A DNA stretch of 64,000 nt, from positions 1,364,001 through 1,428,000 of the forward strand of contig OY744462.1 of the NCBI GenBank assembly GCA_963556145.1, given 5' to 3'. The translations under genes were made by a program, and so were the position numbers. The notes beneath the pieces are model-generated. The model searched no databases, was not told the DNA's origin, and saw only the letters and a list, made by a program, of their open reading frames with translations. Of the stretch, positions 35,587 through 46,639 are shown one piece after another (position 1 is the stretch's first letter; the number at the start of each line of letters is the position of its first letter). This DNA comes from Hygrocybe punicea (taxonomy: Eukaryota > Basidiomycota > Agaricomycetes > Agaricales > Hygrophoraceae).

Positions 35587-35744
35587 TGGAGTGGTACCAA
35601 GGTACCACTCCAGGGGCTCACGCAGGACTCGAGGGAAAGGTCGACTGGATAGGAAGGATGGACTGACTACTACATCTGGAAGGCTACTAACTAGGTCAAA
35701 CCATGGGAACCTGATCACGTGACTGACCAGGCACAACTACTACA
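35587..35744. repeat. Left 158-bp terminal repeat of the nested element
   Basis: TGGAGTGGTACC start, ACAACTACTACA end. Carries A at three sites where the right copy has G in CpG. Confidence 0.95.
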
Positions 35745-37588
35745 AGTGCCCCTCCTCCTCATGGTGACGTCCTCGTCACCATACCGCTACTAAAAGAAAA
35801 CAAAAAGCAAAACAAAACTGACCAAGAAAAAAAACTCTCCAGTCACGACTCCCAGTCCCTCACGATGCCCCGGGCCTTATACGTGAGGCGGGACCATATC
35901 GTCCATCGAAGATCGGTGGTGGCAGATGACCAAACTAGACTCTCTCTCAGCTCTCCAAAACTCCTCAGTCACGACTCCCAGTCCTCCATCTCATGGAGCA
36001 GGACCATATCGTCCATCGAAAACGGTGGTGGTAGATGACCAAACTGATCCATAATCGTAGCGCAGGTTCTTGGTTCTTGTATCACAGGTTCTCGGTTCTC
36101 GTATCGCAAGTTCTCGGTTCTCTCGGTTCTCATATCACAGGTTCTCGGTTCGCAGTTCTCGGTCGGTGCTTGTTTGGTTCTGGTGACTCGTTGGGTAACT
36201 CGGTTGGGTAGCATCTGGTATCCAGGTGACAGATCAAGGGCATAGAAAAATAATGAAACTGAATTGTGGGGGAAACAGAGACAGAGACAGGGGAAACGAG
36301 GGAAAGGAAATTGAGGGAAAGGAAATAGAGAGGAAGGAAACAGAGAGGAAAGGAACTGAGGACAGGAAACAGAGAAGGAAATAGTGGGGAAAGCTATGTA
36401 CTTGGGCGCTAGAGCTGGCGCCGGCGTCGAGGGATCTCTTCGCGTGGGCTCTGGGAAACGGTCATGAGGGGTCGCGAGGGCCAGGGAACGAGGCTGGGGG
36501 TCCTAACGAATGTGCGCGAGTGGGGTTGCCGGGGTTGTGGGGTGACGCGAGACGGCGTTTGGGTTCCGGACATGGTGGGAACGGCTCGTTCGGGGTGTTG
36601 GTGGGATGCAGGGTGCACTGGAGTGGTTAATGGGTCGGCCGCGGGCTTGACGAGTGGGCATGGGGCCGCGTAAGTCGACGCAATGGGGAGCGTGGTGTTG
36701 GTCCACCAAAGATGGCGGTGTGGCTCGTTTGAGACAGCGTGGGGTGGTCTTGTTTGGGGTAACGGAGCGCAACAGGGGGCTCTGGCGTGTGGAACGTGGG
36801 TGCCGGGGGTTGGGTGAACGCGGGTGGAGCTTGGTTACACGAAAAAATGGGGTCGAAAGTGATGACGTGGCACGGTGCGTGTTGGGCGTTGGGTGGGTAT
36901 GAAACGCCAGGGATGGCTCGTTCGGGGTGACGACGGTGAATGGGGGGCCTCTAGGGAGTCGGACGAGGGTCCGGAGCTCAAACGAATGCCCTTTGAGCTG
37001 GGGTACACGAAAGAACGGGGGTCCAACGGGGAAGACGTGGAAGATCCGTGGTGTGACCAAAAACGGCGTTGGGGGCTCGTTTGGGGCGTTAACGAGACAC
37101 AGGGTGCTCTGGGGGGTGGGCTGCGAGTTTGGTGAGTTGGTCTGGGGCCGGTTGTGCTGGCGGAACGGGGCCGCGCGATGGTGACGTGGCGCGTGGCTCG
37201 GGTGTCCGGAAACGACGGTGGGGGTTCGTTTGGCACAATGGAGGGGAACAGGGGGTCCTGGCCAGTGGAACGAGTGTGCGGGGAGTCAAATGGGTCCGTG
37301 TAGGGGTGGGGGTGACGAGAAACGGGGGTCCATGCGGCAGCTGCGATTTTCGTTGGATTGTCCAAAACTCACAGTAGCGGGCTATGTGGGATCCTGATGG
37401 GGAACGCGGGGCTCCGGAACGTTGAACGAAGTTGCGGGGGGTCGTGTGGACATAGCTGGGTCTAGGGAAAGTGAAGATTCGGGGGGTGGTGAGGCCGGAA
37501 AAAGCTGTCTCGCGAGAAAAAATGGAAGAAGTGGGAAAACCATGAGAAAAAGAGATGCGTGGGTCGAATAACACTCTCATCACCACGT

Positions 37589-37746
37589 TGGAGTGGTACC
37601 GAGGTACCACTCCGGGGGCTCACGCAGGACTCGAGGGAAAGGTCGACTGGATAGGAAGGATGGACTGACTACTACATCTGGAAGGCTACTAACTAGGTCA
37701 AACCGTGGGAACCTGATCACGTGACTGACCAGGCACAACTACTACA
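37589..37746. repeat. Right 158-bp terminal repeat of the nested element
   Basis: Same as the left repeat, with CpG kept at the three differing sites (ACCGAGG, TCCGGGG, ACCGTGG). Confidence 0.95.
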
Positions 37747-38646
37747 CCGTTGAGCGTTGCCACCTAGATGTCCGGGAGGCCATTATGAAAAGTTGTGACG
37801 GAGATGAAAAGAAATGGCACACCGTAACCCACTCCGTATTTTGGGCCGAACGGGTCACGACACACAAAAGCCTCGGATACTCATCCTACTACATCGCACA
37901 CGGAGTAGAACCGCTTTTTCCATTCGATTTTGCCGAAGCTACATACATGGTTCCGACGCAAGATACGATGTCTACGACCGACCTCATAGTCATCTGCGCC
38001 CGACAACTTCGTAAACGAGAAGCCGACCTCGATCGGGTCAATGAAAAGCTTACCAAATCTCGGCTCGCGTCTGCCCCGCAATTCGAGCAGAAATACGCCA
38101 ACATGATCAAAGTTTACGACTTCGAACCCGGTAACCTCGTTCTCGTCCGAAATTCACGTATCGAAATGTCTCTCGATCGTAAAGCAAAACCGCGGTACTT
38201 TGGACCCATGGTTGTCGTCAGGAAAACAGAAGGCGGATCCTACATACTCGCCGAACTCGACGGTGCGGTTTCTAAATCTCGATTTGCCGCTTTCCGAGTC
38301 ATACCCTACCACGCCTGCTCAAAAATATCGATACCATTGGACGACTTCTTACAATACCCCGATGCCGACGATACCGATTCAAACGATCTTGATGATCCGA
38401 CGTACCCGCCCTCTATAGACTCCTCACCCGACGACGATTAAGCATTTCATTTATATTCTGTCCACGTTATACCCCCATTTTATTTAGTTCCTCTTAGTTT
38501 TCTAACGATATGACGAATGATGCGAATAGTCCTATGTCTTCGGGAGCCGATCGGCTTTCCTTAGCTGGGTGAACAAGCTGACACGTCTTTTATGTACACG
38601 ATATTTTTTATATATATACACAACGGGCTCGTTATTTTTGTCTATC

Positions 38647-40043
38647 TTAGAGGCGGCCGGTCTCGTAATCCCCCTTCAACATCGCCAACCTTGAGGTTGA
38701 CCATTCGAGATCGACGCGAAGCCGCTGGAACTCTTGACCGAAGTGGACGAGGTGACGGTTGACGTTGGTGCCCAGGGCTCCCAGCTCCTCCGTAAGGACC
38801 GCTAGCCGCGCCGACACTTGCTCGTAATTCTCCATCGTCAAAACAAACGGGTTTGCTGCCGAGGCCGCCTTAAGCCTTTTCGTCGGCCGCTCTTCCTCCG
38901 ACTCCTCCTCGTCTTCATCATCGTCCTCGACCGACTCCACGTCCTCGACCCGCGGTTTGCTCGTTGAGGCCCGGGCAGGCCTACTGCGGATGGGCTTTGT
39001 CGTGAATGACAATGGCTTCCTCGTGCCGACCGTGACCTCTTTGCCCTTTCCGGTATCCACCTTGCGCCGACCCCCGCCCATCCAGTGTGTAGCGTTAGTA
39101 CATCTTTTCTTCAGCCTCCGGCATCGTTCGCACACGTAGCCCGTGACGCCTCGACACGCCTCTTGCGCCTTGACGCAGTTGGTGCAGGGTTGTAGGGGAA
39201 ATGGCCCGGTGAACTGTTACCAGGATCAGTGACTAAAGAACAAATGAACCGATACAAGAACTCACCATCGTACCAGCCAGGTCTCCGGTCTCTACGCCTG
39301 GCGTATCTACGTCTTCTACATCGGCCAGTGTCTCTGGTGCCGGGTCGACGGGGCCTTCCTCTGGCTCAACTGCGGCTTCGCCTTCCGGAATCGACTCAGT
39401 CCTTGGTTCACCCGCAACCGATGCGTTTGCTTCAGCTCGCCGTTCTTCACTGAGCCGCCGCCGATACGCGGCTCCATCCCTTTCAACCCGGTCCGCTTCT
39501 TGATTCCAGTGCTGCTCGTGTTGTTCTATTCTAAGCCGCTCCCGCCTTTCCTCTGCCACCTTTCGCCTTTTCTCTGCCTCCGCTCGTGCATTTGCCTCTG
39601 CCATCCGTCTGGCCTCCTCTTCCCACGTAGCTGCTTCTTCATCCGCCCACCGTCTAGCTTCTTCCTTTTCCTGCCTCTCTCGGTCCGCCGCTTCTTTCAG
39701 CCACTCTTCGACATCGTTGGCGTACGATTGGCGGTCGGCCCATAACGGTGGCGTTACTGGCCTCGTACCACCAGCTCGGAGTTCCACGACGATTCCATTA
39801 TAAGCACGCTAGCGGGACAACATGAGCTATCTTAGGACACGCGTGATCAATCGGGAAACTCACCAGCGCTTTCTTGTGGCCGCTTAACCATTGTTGGGCC
39901 ATCCCCTCATTGCCGTCCACCATCGTTACGAGATCGTCGCTGTGAAACACGGTGACCGCGTTGACAGCCTCTTCGTAGTCCGCCCGGACATCGGGTTCGA
40001 TGCTTTCGACGAAGGCGAGGAAATTGTCGTAGATTTGGGACAT
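38647..40043 (-). CDS. Antisense zinc-cluster coiled-coil protein inside the gypsy element
   Basis: Three exons in phase 0 with GT-AG introns: 40043-39864, 39808-39266 and 39213-38647, giving 429 residues from MSQIYDNFLAFVESIEPD. Residues about 75-165 form a charged helix rich in E, R, A (EEARRWADEEAATWEEEARR), a likely coiled coil. The exon 3 start encodes six cysteines at residues 251, 254, 261, 269, 272 and 279, spacing CX2CX6CX7CX2CX6C, with CERCRRLKKRC resembling a GAL4-type Zn2Cys6 cluster. A basic stretch (WMGGGRRKV), an acidic run with a possible nuclear signal (PTKRLK) and a C-terminal helix follow. No stop or frame lesion, although pol of the same element is broken. Both introns are antisense to the element RNA, so retrotransposition would not remove them. 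Possible role: DNA- or RNA-binding regulator or partner of Gag (inference). Confidence 0.78.
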
Positions 40044-40215
40044 TGTGGGCGTGTGATGGTGTAGAGGAAAGGTCGGATCAACAAACGAGTTTTTTTTTAT
40101 TTTTTTTTACTTTGCCGTTGTTTGGCCGCTCACGTGATTGGCCACATTCGCGACCCGCATTTGGAGACCCCATATTCTCGACCACGGATGGTCTCTATTA
40201 GAAGACCCAAGGAGA

Positions 40216-41010
40216 TGTAGAGGGTCCTCGACCCTCTGAGGCCGTAACATCGATATCTAGCGAATCCGCTCGAACCTGACGTCTCTAGCAATCTACGCTC
40301 GAACCCGACGTAACCCGACCCAACCCGATGCATACCGACTAGCATGGCCGCTCACGTACCTGGTCGGTCTATCTCGTAAACTCACGGAACTTCAAATATC
40401 AAAGATAGATCTCATCGGACTGGGATCCCGACATCGGACTTGCCTTATTCACGCCTAGCGTCTCCCTTATGGGGATATAGTAAAGTATATTGCATCTTTT
40501 ACGGTTTTTTATATCTTCCACCCATTTTCCCTGTCATCGTCGCCTCGCAACACTCTTCCTACTTCCCCATTTTTATTCTCCTTTGTCTCCTCTCATCGGC
40601 CGAGGACTCTCGTCCGAATCTAGGTACAGAAATTTGTAGTATAAAAATGGTGCCCAAGCGCTGTCTCAAAATAAGAAACCAGTTCCCCCATTTCCTCTCT
40701 CTGAGAATTAGTCTCTCAGTAAAATCCATCGCACACATTGCTCGTCGGATTCCTCGACGCTCTCCCCGTCGTTCTACCGCCTTTATCTCTACGTCCCTCA
40801 TCACCCGACACCCGACCCGCCGTACCCGACATCGTCGGCTTCGTCGGCTTCGACCGGTCTCGATAGATTTCAGTAGTTTACTCGGCGGCTTCTTACCATT
40901 TATATCCTATCATTTTACTGAAGCTTGTTAGATTATTCCTAGTCACTTCTACGCTGACCCCCACAGGCTTAGGATTATTATTCCGCAGCCACCCCGACCT
41001 CGCCTTTACA
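40216..41010 (+). repeat. 3' LTR of the gypsy element (795 bp)
   Basis: Same ends as the 5' LTR, with an extra 9-bp copy of CGGCTTCGT near 40845. A short purine run (AAGGAGA) lies just before it as a weak polypurine tract. Confidence 0.97.
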
Positions 41011-41014
41011 ACAC

Positions 41015-42420
41015 TCGTGTAGGAGCTTCCCGAGCTCCAACATAAATGTGGTGTTGTTTGATGCATTGTCAAGGGTCCAGTGCCCAACCTGACAATACGT
41101 CATCAAGTGCTAGTGCTAGTGAGTATTTCGCATGCACTCACATTAACCGTAATACCTGCACGATCCAGAAGACGAAGAACTGTGTCCGCCATGGTCTTTC
41201 CATCGTGACTGCCGCGGAGATGGTGGAAAGCAATGAGTGTGCTTCTCAGAACAATAATCTTGGTCATCTCGTCTCTTGCAAGCCAGTGTGCTGTGATGCA
41301 TAGGTACGATTGAAGATTTTGGTCAGACCACACATCGGCCGTAAAACTAATCCTGCCGAGAGCCCACTAACAGAAATTGGGTGAAATGAAAAGACAAGTG
41401 TAAGATGAATGAAAGATACCGTGAGGTCTCTCCGCAAGGTTGAAAACCATTTTTCCCATGCTTTTATAATGGACTCGCGGAGCTTTGTTCGGTGAGGGAT
41501 GTCCTTCTCCTGCAAGTCTTCACACAAGACGAGAAGGAGGTCACGGAATTCATGACACTCAATGATGTTAATCGACTGGGAGTAGCAAAGTGAGAAACAA
41601 AACATCGAATTAAGTTTAATGTACCTGATCATCAGTGACAATGAAATTAACAAGAGTTCAAAGGAATGTTTGTGGCGAGAATGCAGGGCGTGGATTTCTG
41701 GGATCAGCATTTGGGTCTGGGTTGGATGATGTCACATCTGCAGCTTTCTTTGCCTTGGCAAGCTGCATTTTCCATTTACCCTCTTGAGAAAGCCGCATAT
41801 ACTCCTTGGAGTGGAATTTCTCAAGGTGAACACACAGTGATGTATTGCTTGTGGACGTCTGAAACTGAAATCGGCCCTTAAAAGTAGTTGGATTGGCGTC
41901 GTGTGTCGCTCTGTAAATGGTCTAGAGCTGTACTCAAAGAGCAAAGGGAATGACATACTTGCAAGGTTTACAAACAGTGAAAGAATTTGGATCAGCCTTG
42001 TCTCCACGTTTGAAAAAATAGAGGATATCATGAGCAGTTGTACGAGATGTGCGAGAAGTGCTGCCCATGTCGGGGAGAGGGGCTGCTGCGCTGCTGGTTG
42101 ATGGAGCAGCAGCGCCGGTATTTGGAGGACCAGCCTGCGAATTGGCAGCGGAGGTCTGTTGACTGGAGTGAGAGGGAAATGAGCTATCACACTCGTGTAC
42201 TTACCAGTCTGCTGGGGGTCTCGTCAGAAAGAGCAATATTGATTTCTTCCTGTGCCTGGCGGTGAGACTGTTCAGTCTCCAGGCGTCTCCTGTATGCTGG
42301 CAGGCGAAGATTAACCTGGTGAGGGCGACAAGGCTGTGAGGGCCCCTCGAAGACATCATGTGCTGAGTCTTCTCCTTTGGAGGAGTCTGGGATTCGATTG
42401 GGTGTGCGGCGGCTTGGCAT
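41015..42420 (-). pseudogene. hAT transposase, N-terminal part with BED zinc finger
   Basis: Start ATG 42420 (MPSRRTPNRIPDSS). After introns a BED-type finger is visible: DILYFFKRGDKADPNSFTVC, then KPC, and later TSLCVHLEKFHSKEYMRL (about 42030-41790), giving C-x2-C and C...H-x-H-type ligands. The catalytic-domain start is near 41333 with MWSDQNLQSYLCITAHWLAR and GSHDGKTMADTVLRLLDRAG. It ends at the gypsy insertion with GHWTLDNASNNTTF and LELGKLLHE. The second half is at 27410-29063. The enzyme would bind the terminal repeats and cut the element out; here it is inactivated by the insertion. Confidence 0.88.
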
Positions 42421-42479
42421 AGAGAACTGGGAGTTGGAGAAATTTACGGAGTCATTGATTCACGGCTGCTAAATAGATA

Positions 42480-43440
42480 ATGTGGCACTAGAAGCGTCAG
42501 AATCTCTGAGGCTAGGCCTTGTGATCGGTTGGGACTGGAGTGTTGGAAGTGGAGCTGAGAAGCCTAAGGCACGAACAGCAGGTTGTAAAAAGAGGGTATG
42601 GTGGGTGGGCCAGAGTGGAGAGAGGCACCAAGCATTGTTAGTCAGTGACAGAAAAACAGGCAAAGCAGGCACACCAAGTCGAAATTTGAGTCATGAACAC
42701 ATGAACTTGGACCTGGAAATAAAGCTAGTGCCCCAATTGGTATCGACCAGATAACGCGAGGCTGTGTGTTACCCCAGGATACTGTAGCATGTTTGCCAGG
42801 CTCAGGATCTCTGAGGCTAGGCCCCAGGTGGGACTGGGGCGTCATAAGTGGAGCCGACAAAGCCTAAGGCATGAACAGTAGTCAGTAAAGCAGCCCAGAC
42901 AAGTCTCAGACAAAAACCTAAGGTCAGATTGCCCATGATCGAAGTGGAGCCAAGAAGCCTAAGGCACAAACAGCAGTCAGTAAAGCAGCCCAGACACGTC
43001 TCAGGCAAAAAACTAAGGTCAGGTCGCCCATGATCGGAGCAGGGCCGAGGAGCCTAAGGCACAAACAGCAGTCAGTAAAAACAGAGTTACGAAGGGTGGG
43101 CCAAAGCAGGGGGAGGGAAAGGAAGGTTGTGGTTCAGTATCAAGGCTAGGCCTGCCCTGTGATCGGGTGGGGCTGAAGTGTTGGGAGTGGAGTCAAGAAG
43201 CCCAAGGCACGAACAGCAATCAGTAAAAAAGAGGGTAGGGTGGGCCAGAGCAGAGAGAGGGAAAGGAGTGTCGTGGTTCGGGATCAATGCTAGGTCGTCC
43301 TGTGATCAGGTGGAACTGGAGTGTTGGAAGTGGAGTCGAGAAGCCCAAGGCACAAACAGCAATCAGTAAAAGAGGGTATGGGGGGTGGGCCAGAGTGGAG
43401 AGAGGGAAAGGAAGGAGGCCCTGGAGACGTCAGAGTGGAG
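42480..43440. repeat. Degenerate tandem repeats inside the hAT element
   Basis: Units of roughly 60-140 bp share GAAGCCTAAGGCAC, AACAGCAGTCAGTAAA, GTGGGCCAGAG and GGAGTGTTGGAAGTGGAG. At least seven copies are recognisable. No gene supported. Confidence 0.8.
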
Positions 43441-44519
43441 AGACATGGGACTCATACATGTTGGACAAGCGAGGTCTAAAAACTTCACTTCTAACCCACA
43501 TATTGGATCCAATGCCAAATACACTTGCTAAATACTGCAAACAGTGCTCCAACCCCTGTGGGGAGTACTACGGCGATGTCTTCACAAAGGTACAATATTT
43601 CTGTACAGTTGTGCCAAGCTCACATTGTGGCCCTCAGTATCCTATATTTTCAACTATATATCATGACAGCTTGAGACATGCAAAGGTCGGGGGAGCTATT
43701 GGAGATGAAACACCCATGTGGGTCAATCACATTCAGGAAGCTCAAGATATGCCTCCCCTCACTCCTTGCTCCGACTCGTTTTAATGGAACTGATTGGGGA
43801 AACGGAAACAGTTGGGTACTGCGGCAATTAGTGTTGTGGTAGCCAAGGTGACGGTATAGAGACGTGGTGGGCCGCTGGATGGCAAACGGCATGTGGTGGT
43901 ATAGCAGCACAATGGGATATCTGTAGCATAAATAAAAAAAGTGACACACCCAGATCGATATAGGATGGGGTAACTTACACGCAAATCGGCAAGGCAGCAT
44001 GTTGGCTAGATGGAACGGAACTATGGGTGCCCGATGTTCTGCCCAGCCATAACCGTAGCCACAGTCACCAGCCGATATGGTATGGTGGACCTGGCACTTG
44101 CAACCTTGCGCACACAGTGACGGTGATGGTATTGGAGTGTGGCATTGAAGCTGTGGTCCTCTGAGTTAGCAATAAAAATCAGTGAATAAATACAGACGTA
44201 CATTTCGCAGTGGGAGATGGGTGTGCCATCAAATCGTCCATGTCTGTCGCCCTTTCCTAATCCATTTGTTTGTTTGGGCGCACTGTCCAAGCAGTCCGTC
44301 CAAATAATGTACAAACATCATTGTCATTACAAAGCGACTAAATTGGCTATTGCCATGACGGTCACTCTAAGCAGAAAACTAGCACACCACACCACACTTT
44401 TTTGAAACCACAACCCAGATAGCAGACGGCGATGTTTGTGGTGAGGTGGTGAGTGCACATATTAGTGATATCAGATGGAAAAACTCATGCCTGTTCCATA
44501 ACCAACTTCAATGCAGAGT
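43441..44519. other. Stretch of the hAT element without a recognised gene
   Basis: A short frame at about 43500-43785 contains CKQCSNPCGEYYGD, a possible Cys motif, but codes for nothing I recognise. The rest shows no coding signal by eye. Confidence 0.4.
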
Positions 44520-44950
44520 GAACTGCCGTAGGCCGCCTCGGATGGGGGTAAGGATGCTGAGGACGAGGCCAGAAACCGACAGCAGCAACGACAACGACAG
44601 TGACAACGAGGGCGAGACGAAGCCAGAAGCCAGCAGCAGCAGCAACGACAATGACGATGGGCTGCCTCGGATGGGGGCAAGGATGCCGAGGACAAGGCCA
44701 GAAACCGACGGCAGCAATGACCATGATGGTGACAACGAGGGCAAGACGAAGTCCGAAGCCGATGGCAGCAGCAACGACGATGACGATGGGCCGCCTCGGA
44801 TGGGGGCAAGGATGCCAAGGACGAGGCCAGGAATCGACGGCAGCAACGACAATGACAGTGCGAGATGAAGTGAGAAGCCGATGGCAGCAGCAACGACGAG
44901 GACGACGGGGACTGCCGCCTCGGATTGGGGTAAGGATATCGAGGACGAGG
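44520..44950. repeat. GC-rich tandem repeat, units of about 130-150 bp
   Basis: Three to four copies of a unit with CCGCCTCGGATGGGGG, AAGGATGCCGAGGAC, GGCCAGAAACCGAC, GGCAGCAACGACAATGAC and AAGACGAAG. Open frames exist on both strands (Ser/Asp-rich and Ser/Arg-rich), typical of a repeat and not of a gene. Confidence 0.8.
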
Positions 44951-44989
44951 CCGTTGTCTCTGACGATGGAACTGGGCCAAATCACCCGA

Positions 44990-45260
44990 GTAAGTACCCT
45001 CCTACCACTCCCCGACCCCTCAGAGTGCCCCGACCTGCAGGCCCCTCTCATCTTCACCTCGCCACTTCGCAGGTACATCCCATCACTCTCCCGCTACCCT
45101 CTGCTGCCCCCTGGGCATGTCCTGCTACCCCCACTGCCCTCAGGTATGCCCTGCTACCCCACTGCCCCTTGGGCACATCCCACTACTCCCGGGTATGTCC
45201 TGCTACCCCCTGCCCCTCAGATACATCCTGCTACTCTCGGGGATGTCTCGCTAGATCCTA
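44990..45260. repeat. C-rich minisatellite, about 40-bp units
   Basis: Repeats of CTGCTACCCCCTGCCCC, GGGCATGTCCTGCTACCCC and CAGATACATCCTGCTACTC. No gene supported. Confidence 0.75.
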
Positions 45261-45708
45261 TTACCATGCCACCTCACCTTTCTCAGTGGTCTCAACTGTA
45301 CCCCACTCATTTTATCCTTTCCACTCAGTTGATCATGTATCATAGTCTATTATTGATGTATATACAAAGTATGAAAAAGATACTGGGACAAGCCAGCAGG
45401 CAAGCCCACTGTTGCCAACAGGCATAGGAATATCTAAACTAATTGATAGAGAGTAGTGAACGGCATGCTTATCTCATTCCATTTTTGGGGCTGACCAGGC
45501 AAGTAAGGTCTCGGCAGAAGCGCAGAGTGATCCGCAGAAGTCGACACTCGGGGAGGTATTCTTCAGGAAGAACTATCGCATTTTGCAGGTGCGGTATGAA
45601 TTGAATTTGCAGGTCATACTACTAGGATGAATAGAAACTAACAGATAGGATGCCGTGCATACGGTAGTGGAGTACGTTCAGTGGTAATTGTAATTAAAGA
45701 AGTCAGTT

Positions 45709-46556
45709 TCAAAGGATCCAGAGGATGTCGCCGCATTCCATCCGTCGGCAGAAGTTGTGGTCCGGCGAGCGTCTTGCAAAGACATTCCTTCTAGCAACAG
45801 CAGTCAGCCGACCGATGTAAAGGCAATAGATAGGACAAAGACTTGCAGAACGCTTGAGCTCAAGCAACTTGAGGTTCATATGAGAAGGGTCGTGCTGGAG
45901 GCCAGCGACCATACTCTGTGAAACATAAAAAGGTGTCGGTGAATTATTCCAAGAATCTGATACATGACAAGGCTTACTTTGGCTGTCTTTGAGTTTAAAC
46001 CCTTGAATGGCTCTAGTTTTTCAAAGTCAACCGGAAAAAAACCTATGCTAATCATTTGCGCATGCAGACGATCTCCAGACTGGCTATGTAGATCGTGCGG
46101 CGGTGTGGAGCACCCATGGATGAGCTATGAAGAACTTGAGGATACGATGCATGAAGGTTGGGTGCAGACGACTCACAGTTCGTGCGGTGTAAACAGAAAT
46201 TTTTCGAGAGTGTGGTTCCATATTTTCCAGCGTTTGGGATGCTCTTTTTTTGCGTAAAGACGAGCATAGGGATGTGCGACGTTGACCCAGGATGAGGAGC
46301 CAACGTGTTTCTGCTTCGTATCGGGGTTCGCAATAAAATGGTGATACGGCGGGGGTTGGTCACCTGGATAAAAGGGAGGCGGAGTCACTCCATGGCCAGA
46401 GCAGCTCTCAGGAGACGATTCGTATGAGGGCAACCAATTTTGTGGAGAGTAGGACGAGGAGGAGGTGGAGGGAGATTCGGGATATTGCAAGGCAAACAAT
46501 AGTTCGCCCTCCAAGTGTGAAGTGTAGGGGGAAGGTTGTTCGTGTTGGCTGGACAT
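45709..46556 (-). CDS. Hypothetical protein with Pro-rich N-terminus, possible hAT cargo
   Basis: From ATG 46556 (MSSQHEQPSPYTSHLEG) the frame gives FALQYPESPSTSSSSY, a Pro/Tyr stretch (PPPFYPGDQPPPYHHF) and PYARLYAKKEHPKRWKIWNH, ending near 46180. Further exons are likely at about 46120-45975 (TIYIASLEIVC, then in a shifted frame QMISIGFFPVDFEKLEPF) and 45912-45709 (LLELKRSASLCPIYCLYIGR, ending ECGDILWIL). The join between the first two needs an intron or a frameshift. No known domain. It lies on the same strand as the other hAT genes. Confidence 0.45.
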
Positions 46557-46639
46557 GGTGGGCAGGGAGAGAGGCAGAAGTGGAGGGTGGGTTCGGTGAT
46601 CATCACAACATGAACCTTTAATTCTATACAAGGCAAGTC

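Larger units (their letters stand above)
35587..37746. mobile_element. Non-autonomous short-LTR retroelement (TRIM-like), 2,160 bp
   Basis: Direct terminal repeats of 158 bp (35587-35744 and 37589-37746), TG...CA ends, 4-bp target duplication. The repeats differ at 3 positions, all G/A at CpG. Each repeat opens with an 11-bp inverted repeat, GGAGTGGTACC and GGTACCACTCC, 2 bp apart. The 1.84-kb interior has no convincing gene: first a stretch with GGTTCTCGGTTCTC repeats (about 36060-36160), then GGAAA/GAGGGAAA purine repeats (36270-36390), then strongly G-rich sequence with degenerate repeats (GTTTGGGG, ACAGGGGG; 36400-37500). No primer-binding site or polypurine tract was certain. Confidence 0.9.
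34949..38441 (+). pseudogene. Integrase of the gypsy element, split by a nested element
   Basis: N-terminal zinc finger with HDSLGHKG and CHQCQV (HHCC), core with VDTMFMPRSGGYRYI and EIVTDNGKPFVEALDYL (two catalytic Asp), then QANGP at 35585. The nested element (35587-37746) follows, after which the frame resumes VERCHLDVREAIMKSC. Deleting the insertion and one CCGT copy joins these exactly as NGPVER, so the insertion separates the second Asp from the catalytic Glu. The C-terminal part has YEFEPGNLVLVRN-like sequence (YDFEPGNLVLVRNS) and KPRYFGPMVV, ending at 38441 in an acidic tail. Catalyses insertion of the element DNA. Confidence 0.92.
29064..41010 (+). mobile_element. Ty3/gypsy LTR retrotransposon, 11,947 bp with a nested short-LTR element
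   Basis: Two direct LTRs (29064-29849 and 40216-41010), TG...CA ends, a primer-binding site 2 nt after LTR1, gag, protease, reverse transcriptase, RNase H and integrase in Ty3 order. An extra antisense gene sits between integrase and LTR2. The LTRs differ at 12 positions plus a 9-bp duplication. Pol is broken by stops and frame changes, so the copy is dead. Excluding the nested element it is about 9.8 kb. It is inserted in the hAT transposase gene. Confidence 0.97.

Noticed and set aside
36409..37610. Overlapping frames of 60-185 residues in the short-LTR element
   Set aside because: Produced by the strong G/C strand bias; Arg/Pro/Gly-rich on one strand and His/Pro/Arg-rich on the other, with no domain and no splicing signals that give a consistent protein.
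43507..43785. Cys-motif frame in the hAT element
   Set aside because: A single short frame next to degenerate repeats; no partner exons recognised.
44446..45427. Ser/Asp-rich and Arg-rich frames
   Set aside because: Tandem repeats read in several frames; no independent coding evidence.
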